DNA from: Hemicordylus capensis
Taxonomy: Eukaryota > Chordata > Lepidosauria > Squamata > Cordylidae
Reading direction: 5' to 3'
Length of the DNA stretch: 64,000 nucleotides
Assembly (NCBI RefSeq): GCF_027244095.1
Contig: NC_069657.1
Coordinates: forward strand, 147,866,857-147,930,856
The position numbers and the translations under genes were made by a program. The notes under the pieces were generated by a model. That model saw only the letters and a program-made list of their open reading frames with translations, ran no database searches and was not told where the DNA came from. This document shows, one piece after another, positions 10,377 through 21,331 of this stretch (within the stretch, counting starts at the first letter, position 1; each line of letters starts with the position of its first letter).

Positions 10377-10464
10377 TCATCCTCTGCTTGTGGCCTGCTC
10401 AGAAGCATCTGCCTAGCCACTGTTGGGATGTGGAAACAGGATGCAGGGCTAGGTGGACTCTATT

Positions 10465-10555
10465 ATGTTAAGGACAATGACAGCAGCAGCAGCAACATGC
10501 ATTTCAACTGCTTTACTGTCCACATGAGTCCTGCTACTCTCCATTTAAGGACCAT
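10465..10555. repeat. Unidentified 90-bp interspersed repeat, copy A
   Basis: From 'tatgttaaggacaatgacag' to 'tgctactctccattta' this stretch matches 15246-15336 closely. The main differences are a one-triplet length change in the CAG/CAA run and a few substitutions. I cannot assign it to a known family. Confidence 0.6.
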
Positions 10556-11069
10556 AGAGCAATTTCAGGTCTGCCTGTGGATGCAGTGAGGGAAATAGCT
10601 TACTGCTGCTCACACCTTAAAAAAACCCCAGGACAAATGTGTGTACTAGTGCCAGAGAGGAATGTATAGCCTTCAAAGAGCCAAATAAAATAAAAGCAAA
10701 TGGTTCATGAAATAGCCGGGTATTGTTACAGGAGCCAGGTTGTGGCCTTAAAAAAGAGACAATTGTGCAGTGGCGTGGCAGCGCCAGAAAATAATTGGGG
10801 GCAGGGGGAGCACAGAAAGGCCAAAGTGCATCTGTGGGTGGGCTGTGTTCCACCTATTAGATTTTTGAAACAGAAACTGGGGTGGCGGTGGAGGGGAAAC
10901 CACTTGGCCGGGCGGGGGGCACCCGTGCCCCCACTCTGGAGCTACTCTTGCAAGTGTGGACTAATGCTCCTGCACTGGAGTGACATGGAATGATCATTCT
11001 CTATTTTTCTTTAATTTAAAATGTATTTTGTAAAACATACACACACACACACTGTCATGATGCATTGAG

Positions 11070-11165
11070 CCAGTAGGGTGGCGTAGTTAGAATGTTGGAC
11101 TAGGGAGATCCGGCCTAGTTCAAATCCCCATTCAGCCATGAAATCAGTCCCTCCCTGGGTGGCTG
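11070..11165 (+). mobile_element. tRNA SINE, left half, split by a hAT element
   Basis: The tRNA-like head ('ggtggcgtagttagaatgtt', 'ttcaaatccccattcagcc') is typical of the squamate tRNA/L2 SINE. The body breaks off at 'ccctgggtggct' and resumes at 11927, on the far side of a 761-bp insertion. Confidence 0.75.
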
Positions 11166-11926
11166 CCTATGGCAGATTAACGTTGAGGGCCCCGTATGCC
11201 CGGCTTCCAACTGGGAATTAAAGTTAAAACTTTACCTGTTTTATTTGGTCCATGCTAGATAAAATATCCCTTTTCTGCTAAATGTGCCTTTTAAGAGAAG
11301 GCCCAGCACAGCATCTGTGCAGTGGCTGTTGCTGGTGCCTACCACATTTTTCTTTTGAGAGTGTGAGCCCTTTGGAGACAGAGAATCATCTGTCAACTCT
11401 TTATTTTTCTATGTAAACCACTTTGAGAATTTTGATTGAAAAACGGTATATTCAAAAACGAGATTTCCACATCTCTGACAGCTTTTAAAAAGTCTTTAAA
11501 AACATTTCTTCACCCAGGCTTTTAATTAATGTTGTTTTAATGGTTTTAATGCTGTTTTAAAATATTATTTAAAAATTTTTAAATTGTTGTAATTTGTGTG
11601 CCCCCCCATTTTTTGTCTTAACAAATGTTTTATTTTGTTTTTATTCTGTTGTAAACCGCCCAGAGATGTAAGTTTTGGGCGGTATAAAAATGTTTTAATA
11701 AAAATAAATAAATAAATAGATAGATATAAATGTTCACTGTTGTTGTAGTAAGTGTGAGTTTGTGGCTTGGTCTCCCATACTCCAAAATATAGCAAGTGGA
11801 AAAATTGATTTACTTTACTATGCAAGTAAATAATTTATGTTTTAATATTTATGTGCATTTTTAAAAAAATTTAAGGCCCCTTTATAACATATGCTACAGG
11901 CCCCGCACGAGCTTAATCCGGCCCTG
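11166..11926. mobile_element. hAT-like element carrying L2 3' ends, inserted in a SINE
   Basis: The right end reads 'gagcttaatccggccctg'; the left end 'cctatggcagattaacg' is its imperfect inverted partner. The SINE sequence GGTGGCT is repeated on both sides (from 11158 and from 11927), which fits a 7-8 bp hAT duplication. Inside are two L2-like 3' ends, at about 11270-11450 and 11470-11720. These show either nested L2 insertions or capture of L2 sequence by the element. Confidence 0.65.
11470..11720 (+). mobile_element. L2-like LINE 3' end inside the hAT element
   Basis: It runs from 'agcttttaaaaagtcttta' through an AT-rich stretch to 'gttgtaaaccgcccagagat', 'ggcggtataaaaatg' and an AAAT-rich tail, the usual layout of an L2 3' untranslated region. 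A different L2 3' end precedes it at about 11270-11450. Confidence 0.65.
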
Positions 11927-12062
11927 GGTGGCTCTAGGCCAGTAATGTGTCTCTCAGCCTATCCTACCTCACAGGATTGTTGTGAGGATAAATACAGCCA
12001 AGTACACTGCTCTGGGCTCCTTGGAGGAAGAGCGGGATATAAATTAAAACTATATTTAGTAA
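11927..12062 (+). mobile_element. tRNA SINE, right half
   Basis: It continues the SINE begun at 11070: 'tctctcagcctatcctacc', 'cacaggattgttgtgagg', then 'ctccttggaggaagagcgg' and 'gatataaatt', the L2-like tail. The two halves join cleanly at the duplicated GGTGGCT. Confidence 0.75.
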
Positions 12063-15000
12063 ATAAATGAAATAAACAAAAAGCACATTTCTCACCACAG
12101 ACAGTATGTGCCCATAGCTATCACAAACCACACACAACAGTAAAAGATGCATTATGAGGAGGAAGACCCACATTTTCCCATTGACACAGCATTATGGATT
12201 AAGTGCTGAGAAAATGCAATTGCCCTGCAGTAGAAGTGCAGCTCTGAGGGACCACGTCTGGGCTCTCTGCATCAAATGGGTAACATTTAGCATTTTTCAT
12301 GCCCAATGCTGAAAGTCTAGAAAGCCCTGAAAGTCATAATGGCTAGCAATGCAAATGAGTTCATAAGGGCTGCAACCCTGCACATAGGCTGTTGAGATGT
12401 CATTAAAACCAATGGGAATTCAGCTGGGCGGGATTGCAGCCTAGAAGCACTACACAAATGTAGGGACAATAAGGATTTAAGCAGCTATTGGGTGGGATGT
12501 GCAGGAGCTTCACCATCCCTACACTACAAGATGCTGGCAACATATGATAAGGACTGGAGTACTTTATTAGCAGCCTGTGCTATTTATGGCTTCCTCTCTT
12601 TATCCTTTGCCTGGCTACTAGCAGAAACAGAACATACTGCATAATTGCACAGACCCAGAAGGGTCATTCCTGTCCTCTATTACTATATTCAGAACCCCCC
12701 CCTGACTTTTGCTTACAGCTTGAGCAAGTTGTATTGTTTGAAATGATAGGTAAGATGGAGACACAAATAAGGGAGAGGGGAGGATAGATGGGTGGAATGG
12801 AGAGTGAGGGCTTCTGGGTAATTTGGGGAGTGCTGTGGTCAGTAAAACTCCTTGGATAGGCAGCTATAGGCTGCCTAGGTTTGCAGGGCAGTACCTGAGA
12901 GCTTTGTCCAAAAGGCAGACCATGTGGCATACTGGTGCGGGATGCATAAACTCCATTTTATTTATTTATCATATTTTAAACATGCTTTCTCAGAAGTCCC
13001 ATTGAGTTCAATGGGACTTGCTTCCTAATATATATAGCCAGGATGGTTGCCTTTGTTTGAATTTGATATGGATTGGAGATGTAAAAATAAAGTGGGTTCG
13101 GTTGGAAGGAGGCAGTGCCTTGATTTTTCATGGGATCCCATTTCCAAAAGAAAGCATAAACCAGAACCATCAAGCTTTCCCTCTCCCATTTTGAACAATA
13201 TTTTATAGGTCTAAACATAGCCACCACCACCCCCTCACCCCACTAGCTGGCGGACCAAGCAGCACAGAGGCAGTAAGCTTCGCCTGAACACAGAGGAGCC
13301 AGCCTGGTGCAGCAACATCATTAAGTGCATTGTCTGTAATTAGGATGAGAACAAAAGTTGCAGAAAGAAAAACATGTTGTCCTAATCTATGCTTTTGCAA
13401 AAAAACAAGGCTGCTAAACATGATTTGACTGAAGTATTAAAGCCAGCTTTATGCTTGCTTTCCCCCTTCCGAAAGCCTTTGCAACATATGGAAATTAGCC
13501 GTATTTCCATAGGATCAAAGAGTATATTAGCTTATCTGAACAGTGGGACTAACTATGCAAATCTCAGGGAGTTTTTTCTCGCTCCCCCCCATCCCATCCA
13601 AGCCCCTTCGGTGCAGCAGAGTATGATAAATGCCACACAAACATGCAGTTTTGCTTCAGAAACTGGGTGCAGCGGTTTCATTATGGCTTCCCCGTTGTTA
13701 GAGATGATCACATAGCCACACATCTCAGAATCATGTTCATTCAGCAAGAAAAGCCCTTTCTCACTATTGCTCGCAAGGACATGCCAAGGAGCAGATGGCT
13801 TGAGCCAACCAGCTTCTCCATGACATCGTCAGAGTCACTGGAGATGAAAGGCTAAGTTGGAGACTTGGGGATTATGGGGGAGGCAAATGGGCAGCTGGCC
13901 ATTTTTTGTCTTGAGGTGAGGAGGGAGAACCTTTCCTCATCCCTATGAAGATGTCTGGGGACGGTGTGTTGTGGTGTGTGTGTTTGTGTGGAGAGTGTGC
14001 ACTGCCTATAGCATGATAATGATGGGAAAACCAGATGGCCCATTATCCTCTCCCACTCCCATTAACAAATTGGTTTGAGGAGGATGAGGAGGAAACAGGC
14101 AGGTTAGGGATGTCACCAACCAATCAGTGCTGTGTGTAGCCACCTTCTGCCATGAATGTATGGGAGCAGCTTCCCCTGAGCTCCATTAGGGAGAGAAGGC
14201 TTTAAAGCTATTCACATGTTGCACTGTATGCACATACAGGTGTCCATATTTATATTTATTTTTGTATAAATGACTGTACATGTACTCATTATAAAGGTCA
14301 GTTTGGAGAGTGGATTCCTTGAGAATGCAGACTATAGATAGCATGTGCTGCTGTACAGTACGTCGGTGTTGAACTGTACTGCTGAATGGGTGAATAACTG
14401 TATACAGTACTGTACACAGATGATACGCCTGTTGTCTGTGGATATATCTAAGTATTGAAGTGCAGTTTCACAGATCACTCAGCACTCCAATAAGGATGCA
14501 TTGTTTAAAAAGAAATATTGTTCCGTTCTCACCTAAAAGTGATTAGAAGTCACTTGGGGTTTTTTTGTATTTTTTGCTAAATCTGCTCTTATGCAGCTGA
14601 AATGAAGACTGGAAATTTCTATTTGGCCATGACCTCCCAAGCCAGATAGCTGCCATATTGGCTCTGCTGTGACATCATTGCTGCTGCCTTTCTTTGAGGC
14701 CTGGACATTTTGAGTATGGAGAGTGACGTTTCTTGCAGTAATCTGACCAAAAACAACTGTGATTTTGAAAAAAAACCCAGAAGGTGGTGTATAATACTGC
14801 TGTGCAAAAGCACAACAAAAAGCACATGGTGGGGGCGGGAGTGGTGGTGGTGGTGGTGTGTATACCTACCAAAAAGAAGTGATGGAAAGCTTGGGTAGAT
14901 GCAATGAATGAGAAGAGAAAAGGTGTTCAGGAGAAATCTGTGTTGTTTGTGTGTCAGGACATTTCAGTGTTTGTACAAACTACAAATAAATTATAAAATG

Positions 15001-15245
15001 TTTATTATCCTCCAATATTTTTGTATTTTTATTTATATTTTTATTTGATTTTTTCTGCCCCCTTTTTTCAAAAAGGAGCCACTATGTGGAGAAAGTGAGG
15101 GGTGAACAGTTTCATACCTGTGGAGGAGCAGGGAGTGAAGACCACAAGGTTGGTATTAGAGGTAGCTTTATAACTCGAAAATCTCCCCCACCCTGCAAAT
15201 TGTCCTCTTATATGGCATGCCAGTATAAAGGGAGATTATTTTTAT
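12063..15245. other. Intergenic, largely unique
   Basis: No exon or RNA gene is visible. Short low-complexity runs occur (GT near 13975, GGT near 14840). About 13300-13570 is non-repetitive and may be regulatory; it is listed separately. Confidence 0.35.
13300..13570. promoter_or_regulatory. Candidate non-coding regulatory stretch with an octamer
   Basis: Unique-looking AT-rich sequence with an exact octamer, ATGCAAAT, at 13555-13562, a GATA core in 'cttatctg' near 13531, and several TAAT cores. Conservation cannot be tested here. Confidence 0.25.
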
Positions 15246-15336
15246 TTTATGTTAAGGACAATGACAGCAGCAGCAACAGCATGCGTTTCAACTGCATTAC
15301 TGTCCACATGAATCCTGCTACTCTCCATTTTACCTT
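15246..15336. repeat. Unidentified 90-bp interspersed repeat, copy B
   Basis: Second copy of the repeat at 10465-10555, in the same orientation. The flanks differ, so this is an interspersed element rather than a local duplication. Confidence 0.6.
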
Positions 15337-15385
15337 GCAGGCTGGCTTGGGGATTCTACAACAACAAACAACAACAACAACAACA

Positions 15386-15821
15386 ACATTTTAAAAGAAA
15401 ACTTACCAGCGAATCTGGTGGCCTCTGGGACCTAGGCATGCAAGTGGCCAGTGCGCACATGTGGCAGCCTTCAAAATGGCCACTGCGAGCAGGGAGAGGG
15501 CCTTAAAAGCCCCCAAACGGCCTGAAATGGCCTTAAAAGGATCGGGTGGGGGGAGCAGGAACCGTTGGAGACCCCCTGTGGCTGCGGAAGCACCCAGCAG
15601 TAAGTTTTCATATCTATATCTATATCTATATCTATATCTATATCTATATCTATATCTAGTTGTAGAATCACCCACCCCCTTCAAGCCGGGCCCGAACAGG
15701 TTTGTCCTCAAGCTGAACTGGGGCCTGGCTTGACGTGCACAAAACCGAACCAGGCCCGGTTCGATTAAAGTCTGGTCCAATTCGAACTGAACCAGGCTTC
15801 CCGGTTTCATGCACACCCCTA
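15386..15821. mobile_element. Probable hAT right part (TAGGGGTGTGCA end) with hexamer repeat
   Basis: The right end 'catgcacacccctaat' is the inverted form of the TAGGGGTGTGCATG terminus used by other hAT copies here. The adjacent sequence is rich in 'gaaccaggcccggttcg'-like words. I could not find a matching left end or duplication. The left boundary is a guess set by the change in composition after the (ACA)n run at 15359-15388. Confidence 0.45.
15610..15658. repeat. (TATATC)n microsatellite
   Basis: About eight hexamer units. In translation it produces long YRYRYR or DIDIDI runs, which are not real proteins. Confidence 0.95.
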
Positions 15822-17833
15822 ATTTCTTGGGGCAGTTTTCACCATATTGAAATCAAAATAGAAGACCTTATGGTCTTTGCTCCCCTCATCTCCACTCCAA
15901 GATAATCTTCATTGCCAGTGAAGAAATTTGTGAACATGCAGGAATCTACAAATGGCAGATTTCCTGAATTTCCGTTTACAAATCCTTTTCCAGTAATTTT
16001 CACTAATCAGTGGAAAACAAATCCACACAACTCAGTCAATCCTCCCACACATATCAAAAGGCTGCAGGGAGGTTGAGCAGGGTTGATGTTATAATCACCT
16101 CAGCCAATGGAAGAACATTTTTGATCTGCCAGGGAAATGTTAATCTTTAAACAGGATTTTTAAACAAACTACTTCATATAGGATGAAAAACATTGCAACA
16201 CTAACTAATGGTGAGCTGTGTTATAGATTAATACTACTAAACATGCTATACGAGATTTAGGAGACATCCCCATTATATTTGTCCATATGTACCCACACTG
16301 CATGTAGATGTGCCTGTACACATGCAAACCTATTTAAACATAGCCATGAGGCAGTTGGAAGGCTTGCTACAGAGGTGGCATTGAGAAGGCTATATATTTC
16401 CTGTAATTTGTGTTGTATCTCTGAAACTGGAAGGTGGGGTTGTATGTTCGCCCATTTTGTCAGCTCTCTGGAGCTGGGATGGGTCATTCCTTGTATTGCT
16501 CCAAACTCCCTCCATTATTGCTCCTTTACTCAGCTCCAAAGTAAAGTTTTTGAGGGTCCTTTCTAGATCAAAGAGAGATACTCTTCCTTTCTAAAACTGC
16601 TGTGTGTTTATGTGTGTGTGAGAAACGTCCAGGAGATAATACCCTGATCTGCAAAACTAAAATTCTTATGAGAATATGTATTGGTGTCATTGAAGATGCC
16701 ATATCCTTCTGCAGTTGAAGAAAACATGATGCTGAGCAAATCCTTCTTGGGACTTTGCATATCAGAGTCCTACTTTCTTCTTTGGCCTAGAGGGAACCTG
16801 ATGTGGTCTAAAGATGGGGCCGCCAAGAACAAAGGGCCCAGGCCCTTCTGTTGGGATCAAAAGACAGAGCATTGAAGAGAGTGCTAACAATGCACAGCTG
16901 GGAAGTGCACATGATACCTCTTGGCTGGCAGAAGCCAGAATTGCCAACAAACTTAGGCTTTGAAGGATGCTTCGACTGATTGGGTTAGAAGGGGAACATT
17001 GATCCTGCTTTTATGTATCCATTAAAAGCCCCAGAATAACCAGCATCTTCAACCACCGACTCTTAATAATGCTGAGGGTGGAGGGAGAAAGAGCACACTG
17101 GCTTGTGCAGGAAAGCCCAAAGTGGAACACATTCCTGTTAAAAACCAGCTCTCCCCTCCCCTGCCACACAGTGCGCACACATTTGTGCACTTCGCTCGCC
17201 ATTTAGAAGAGAGAGAGATTAGCTACTGGGACAGGCTGTTGTGGGAGGGGAGGATTTGCCGTGATTCACAGACTCCAAATCAAGGCCGGGTGCCCTTCGC
17301 AAAGAGACGTTTCAGCCAGACACAAACAACTGGACTCTTTCCCCCGTGAGGCTGCCTGTCTTGGAGCTGCCAAAGTGAACAAGCCAGGCAGCATGTCTCT
17401 GTCAAAGCTAATCCAGCACCTGCTGGGGTGAGAGTTGCCCAGGCACACACGAGGCCCAGTCCCGGGAGGGCCACTGAGCAGAGGCAGCTGCCTGACTCCG
17501 CCATCTATTTGTCCCTTCAGGTCGCTCATTTCCAGTTCACCTCCACCCCATGAGGAACACCCCCCCCCCCCGGGAGACTCGGTCTCTCTGACATTAAGTC
17601 TGGAGTGAGGCCGTCTGGCTTCCCATGCAGAGGCACCTTCTACAAGGGACTCCAGGCCAGGAGTAGAGGGGGCTGTTTCTGGGACTTCAAAGGGGTCAGG
17701 AGTGGAGATGCCCCCTCTAGAATACTTGGGGTGCTCTGTCAGGACAAGGGAATTGTAGGAGTTACCCTGAAGGCTATCTAGCCCTGTCCTCCACACTGAG
17801 ACACAATTCATCAGGAAAACGGCATGGGGGAAA
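15822..17833. other. Intergenic, no supported gene
   Basis: No recognisable exon, RNA gene or repeat. A poly-C run lies at about 17563-17571. The long minus-strand frame at 17266-17958 runs into the minisatellite and has no gene-like features. Confidence 0.35.
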
Positions 17834-17947
17834 GGTGAACCCCCTTCTCCTCCCTCCCCAACATGATCCCAGGTGAACCCCCTTCTCCTCCCGCCCCAAC
17901 ATGATCCCAGGTGAACCCCCTTCTCCTCCCGCCCCAACATGATCCCA
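17834..17947. repeat. 38-bp minisatellite, 3 units
   Basis: Three head-to-tail 38-bp units starting 'ggtgaacccccttctcct' at 17834, 17872 and 17910. The second and third are identical; the first differs by one base (ccctcccc for cccgcccc). A (TA)n/(CA)n tract follows at 17991-18018. Confidence 0.95.
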
Positions 17948-18510
17948 GCTGGGTTCATAGCTTATCATCTGGCTGCTCATCATTCTCTCATATATATATA
18001 TACACACACACACACATACATGCAAGCATGTATTTAACATCACATGCAGTTGTTTGACCCCCTCTCAGTACACTCAGAACTATTATGCTCACCTCTATTC
18101 AACATCCCTTCCTTGTCCACACAACATTATTGGTTCCAATGCACAGTAAAATAAAATAAACAAGATGTTTACCAAGGGAAGTAATGACAAAATCTGAGAT
18201 GAGGTGAGGCTCAAGAGAAGCAAAAGAGTTGCACAGTTGCTAGCCTGTTCATGTACACAATGTTATATTCCCAGCAGCATATCAAGATGTGCTTGTTTTT
18301 TTGTGTGTGAGAGATTCTGATGCTCCATCTGTTCATGCTGAAGAATCTCTTCAATGTGAATTGCCCCATAGATAATGCTTGCATTGCAGTGTTTATCGAA
18401 CTGGAGGTATGTGTGTGTGTGTTGTTGTTGTTGTTGTTGGAGAAAGGGTCATACAACAATTGTGCATGTCTTATTGGCAATAAGTCTTGCAAAAGATAAG
18501 GAAGCGATTC

Positions 18511-18567
18511 CCACAATCACTAGAAAGCGGGCTAAGGGAGCCTAGCCTGCTTTCTAGTGATTGTTGG
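18511..18567. repeat. Hairpin core of a fold-back DNA element
   Basis: Arms 18511-18533 and 18544-18567 are reverse complements apart from small differences and share CAATCACTAGAAAGC. A second small palindrome (acaaggttaa / ttaaccttgt) follows at about 18629-18664. The same ordered motifs occur in reverse order and on the other strand at 26935-27080. Confidence 0.65.
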
Positions 18568-19112
18568 AATCCTGGGCGAGCCTGGTGGTTCCAAGGCGGC
18601 CAGCCCGCCTTATTCCCGCTCCCCTTAAACAAGGTTAACAGAGTGAGTGTTCCATTAACCTTGTCTCCCCCCCCCCTCGTGTGCTGCGTGTGGTGACACA
18701 CAAGTAGACTCCCGGCCGGGCGGCTGCAGTCAGCCTCCCGGCCTTGGGTGTCTCTCCTGAATGCCCTGCGTGCTTGCAGCAGCTGCAGCCCTGGGTAGCT
18801 CAGATCCACTACCCAGTCAAAAGGTGAGGCAGGAAAGAAAGTGAGGACCATCCCACCTCATTTTTTTTTACTGTCTGCAGCATCAGGGTTCTGAAAATGG
18901 CTGCTGCCTCTCCACTGCCCACATGGAGCATTGTGGAATGCAGGAGGACTTCTTCCTCTCAATCCCACCTTGGACGACTGTCGCAGCGCAGCTCGTGTGG
19001 GTGTGTGCAAGTGGCAGCACCCCAAAGAAACAATGATCGTGTGGGGGAAGGGAGGCAGGATCCTACTTTCTGCTTCAGCCCTCCCCAGCCCAAGCCCCGT
19101 GTGAATGAACTC
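18568..19112. mobile_element. Probable DNA element body ending GTGTGAATGAACTC
   Basis: Follows the hairpin core. The terminus 'gtgtgaatgaactc' (about 19099-19112) is close to the 'gtgtgaatgacctc' end of the fold-back element at 62773-63141. The left terminus is unresolved. The call is inference from shared ends and motif order. Confidence 0.35.
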
Positions 19113-20397
19113 TATGTGTTCTGAAAGCAGGGACAGTCCAAGACATTTTATTGGCAGAGGCAAAGAAGGACATGGCACGCACCCCATCTACAGGCACACC
19201 CACTTCTGTGGGGGGGGGGAGGTGCTTGCTGCCCACTGCACCTCTCCTCACACCTACACCTGAGGCAGCCACCTCATCCTGTCTCATGGAAAGGCCATCC
19301 CTCACGGAAAGGGGAAAGCAGCTGCTATCAGCAGAAGCAGCACACAAAGTGAGGCTTAAGGGTGCTGGTGCTCAGATCCTGGACTTAAAAAGCGCAGCTC
19401 TGAAGAGGAGGAACCAGATTCTACCACAGCTCCCAGAGCAGATAGGGACGCTAGGAGGCCGACATCCCCTGAGGGACAGCCAATGGTCAGCCCTCTTGAG
19501 AAAGCTTGAGAAACAAAGGACCTAATGCCCCTCTGTGGAACTGCTGCTCCCCTTCCAGGCCTCCCTCATCATCCCCAGGATCTCAGGAGCAGTATCAACG
19601 AGTGGCCTGAGCCAAAGCCCAGACCTGGCAACACAGTGCCAGGGCCCCTTCTGGATGGATTTGCTCAACCCGTGAGTGTGCAGTCTGAAGGGAGACCTGA
19701 GGCTAACAACCCCCAGTCCTCCCCAGTGGACCGGCCCTCCCATGAGAGGGATAGCCAGCTGCCAGCAAGCCACGTGGGCAGGGCACCCCATTGTAGCGCC
19801 GGGAGGGGAGCATATGTTTGCAGGGGTGGGTTTAAAAGGCAGCCCCAAGCAGGAATTTCCGAGCAGCCAAGATCTATTTTTTTCACTGAAAGGTTGGGGA
19901 AGGGAAGCCCAGCCCTTTCCCCTTTGGGGGTCACCAGGCCGGTCAACAAGGTGAGCAGAGCTCCGGTCTTAGGAGAGTGCCCCACTATACTGTGAAGACA
20001 GAGGTGCACTGCTCATTCATGAAAGTGTAAGGCCATGGGGACACCCCTACACAACTCACGAGAAGAACCATCAGAGGGGAGGGAAGAGAAGAGAATTGCC
20101 GAGCAAAAACTACTGATGCCTGACAGCAAAATTGTCCTTCTCCCGTGGACTGCTCTCTCACGAGAGTGACAGGCCATGGGTACTCTATATCGAGCCAGGC
20201 TGCTCTATGGAGGAAAGCCATGGGGACAGGTGCCCCGACTACTGCTGTCCCAGTCTTGGCGACTGTGGCCAACGTGCTGCCAAACGACATTCCCCTGCCA
20301 GCTCATCCACCAATGTGGACATGTGCACCCTTGCCCTGAAATGGCAGCCCCGCTGTTCCTGTCCAGGGACAGGGTGTGTGTGGAGGGGTGTTTGCAG
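19113..20397. other. Intergenic sequence with diverged repeat units
   Basis: Contains phrases such as 'gtgcagtctgaaggg' and 'cccatgagagggatagccag' that recur near 20900 and 21320. This suggests that the whole 19.6-21.7 kb stretch derives from repeated units. No coding function is supported, although several frames stay open because of GC-rich composition. Confidence 0.35.
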
Positions 20398-20503
20398 AGA
20401 TTCTGTTCTGTCTTTTATCATGGAGATTTGGAGGCCCCACATAAGCAGGGCCACCTTAGGTGGGTTGGCTCAGCTCATGAGCATGCATTCCAAGGGGAGA
20501 CAT
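20398..20503. repeat. Repeat unit copy 1 (matches 21235-21331)
   Basis: It starts 'agattctgttctgtctttta' and runs through 'ttaggtgggttggctcag' to 'aaggggaga'. The copy at 21235-21331 has the same order with scattered changes, about 830 bp away and in the same orientation. Confidence 0.7.
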
Positions 20504-20890
20504 TGTAGGGGAAGAATGACGGTTCAATCCCCAAAGAGCACAGCAAAACCAGTTTGGTGAGAAAGCAGCAAAGCAAGAGGTCTGGAGACAGTTCTTTAGT
20601 ACTGAAGAACTACAAGGATTTATTTAAAGAAAAGGTTACAAACGAATGTGAAAAAGCCTGCAGCTTAATTTCAGTTGTAGCTCATAGCTGGAGAGAGAGA
20701 CCAAAACCAAACAGCCATCTCTGGAGAGACAAAATGGAGACTAACGCTGGAAGAACAAAGAGGGAGGAGTCCAGCACTTTTATCCATGACCTTAACCTGC
20801 CCCCCAGTGGTTACTATGGGACATTGCCGCTGAGAGCTGGTGCTGCCAGGGTCCTAGCTCCAACAAGCATGGGGCCCTCATAGCCACACA
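20504..20890 (-). mobile_element. Solo LTR of an LTR retroelement
   Basis: On the minus strand this 387-bp stretch has LTR layout. It starts TGTG, has a TATA-like ATAAAA (plus-strand position about 20776), a polyadenylation signal AATAAA (about 20616), and ends CCCTACA. No internal region, primer-binding site or second LTR lies next to it, so it looks like a solo LTR, a fossil. No target duplication is clear, which suggests some age. The family (endogenous retrovirus or other LTR element) is undetermined. Confidence 0.6.
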
Positions 20891-21234
20891 GCCTTACAAA
20901 GTAGGCTGTCCTGTGAGAGGGCAAGCCCACTGGCAGCAAGTGGGCCCAGCGGCACAGCCCCTGAGGATCACTGGCAGCACCAAGGAGGCATGGGTGGTTA
21001 GAGCAGCCTTCACAAGACATGCATGGGAGCATCTCCCTCTGGCCCAGCCACCACCAAAGGGACGGATACTTGGGCCAGTGTTGTCCTGGTCTTGGCGACT
21101 GCCACCAAATAGCTATCAAACTGTGCCCCCTGCAAGCCTTGTCCATCCCAGTGTCTCCCCCATCCGTGCATGCAGACAGTCCGCGGCACATTTCACAGGG
21201 AACGGGTTTTTGTTGTTGTTGCACAGATTCTGTT

Positions 21235-21331
21235 CTGTCTTTTACCATGGAGAGTTAGGGGCCTCACACAAGTGGCAGGGAAGCCCTTAGGTGGGTTGGT
21301 TCAACTCGTGATCATGCAGTCCGAAGGTAGA
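21235..21331. repeat. Repeat unit copy 2 (matches 20398-20503)
   Basis: Direct copy of the unit at 20398, followed by 'catgagagggcaagcccac', which also follows the solo LTR near 20910 in similar form. The LTR therefore inserted into copy 1 of a duplicated unit. Confidence 0.65.

Noticed and set aside
15403-15816. Open frames with YRYRYR or DIDIDI runs
   Set aside because: Direct translation of the TATATC hexamer repeat inside a DNA transposon end.
17266-17958. Long minus-strand open frame of 230 codons
   Set aside because: Its first part is the translated 38-bp minisatellite and the rest is GC-rich sequence with no domain or splice signals.
19151-20560. Several overlapping open frames of 90-156 codons on both strands
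   Set aside because: GC-rich repeated units with few stops in any frame. No domain and no exon structure.
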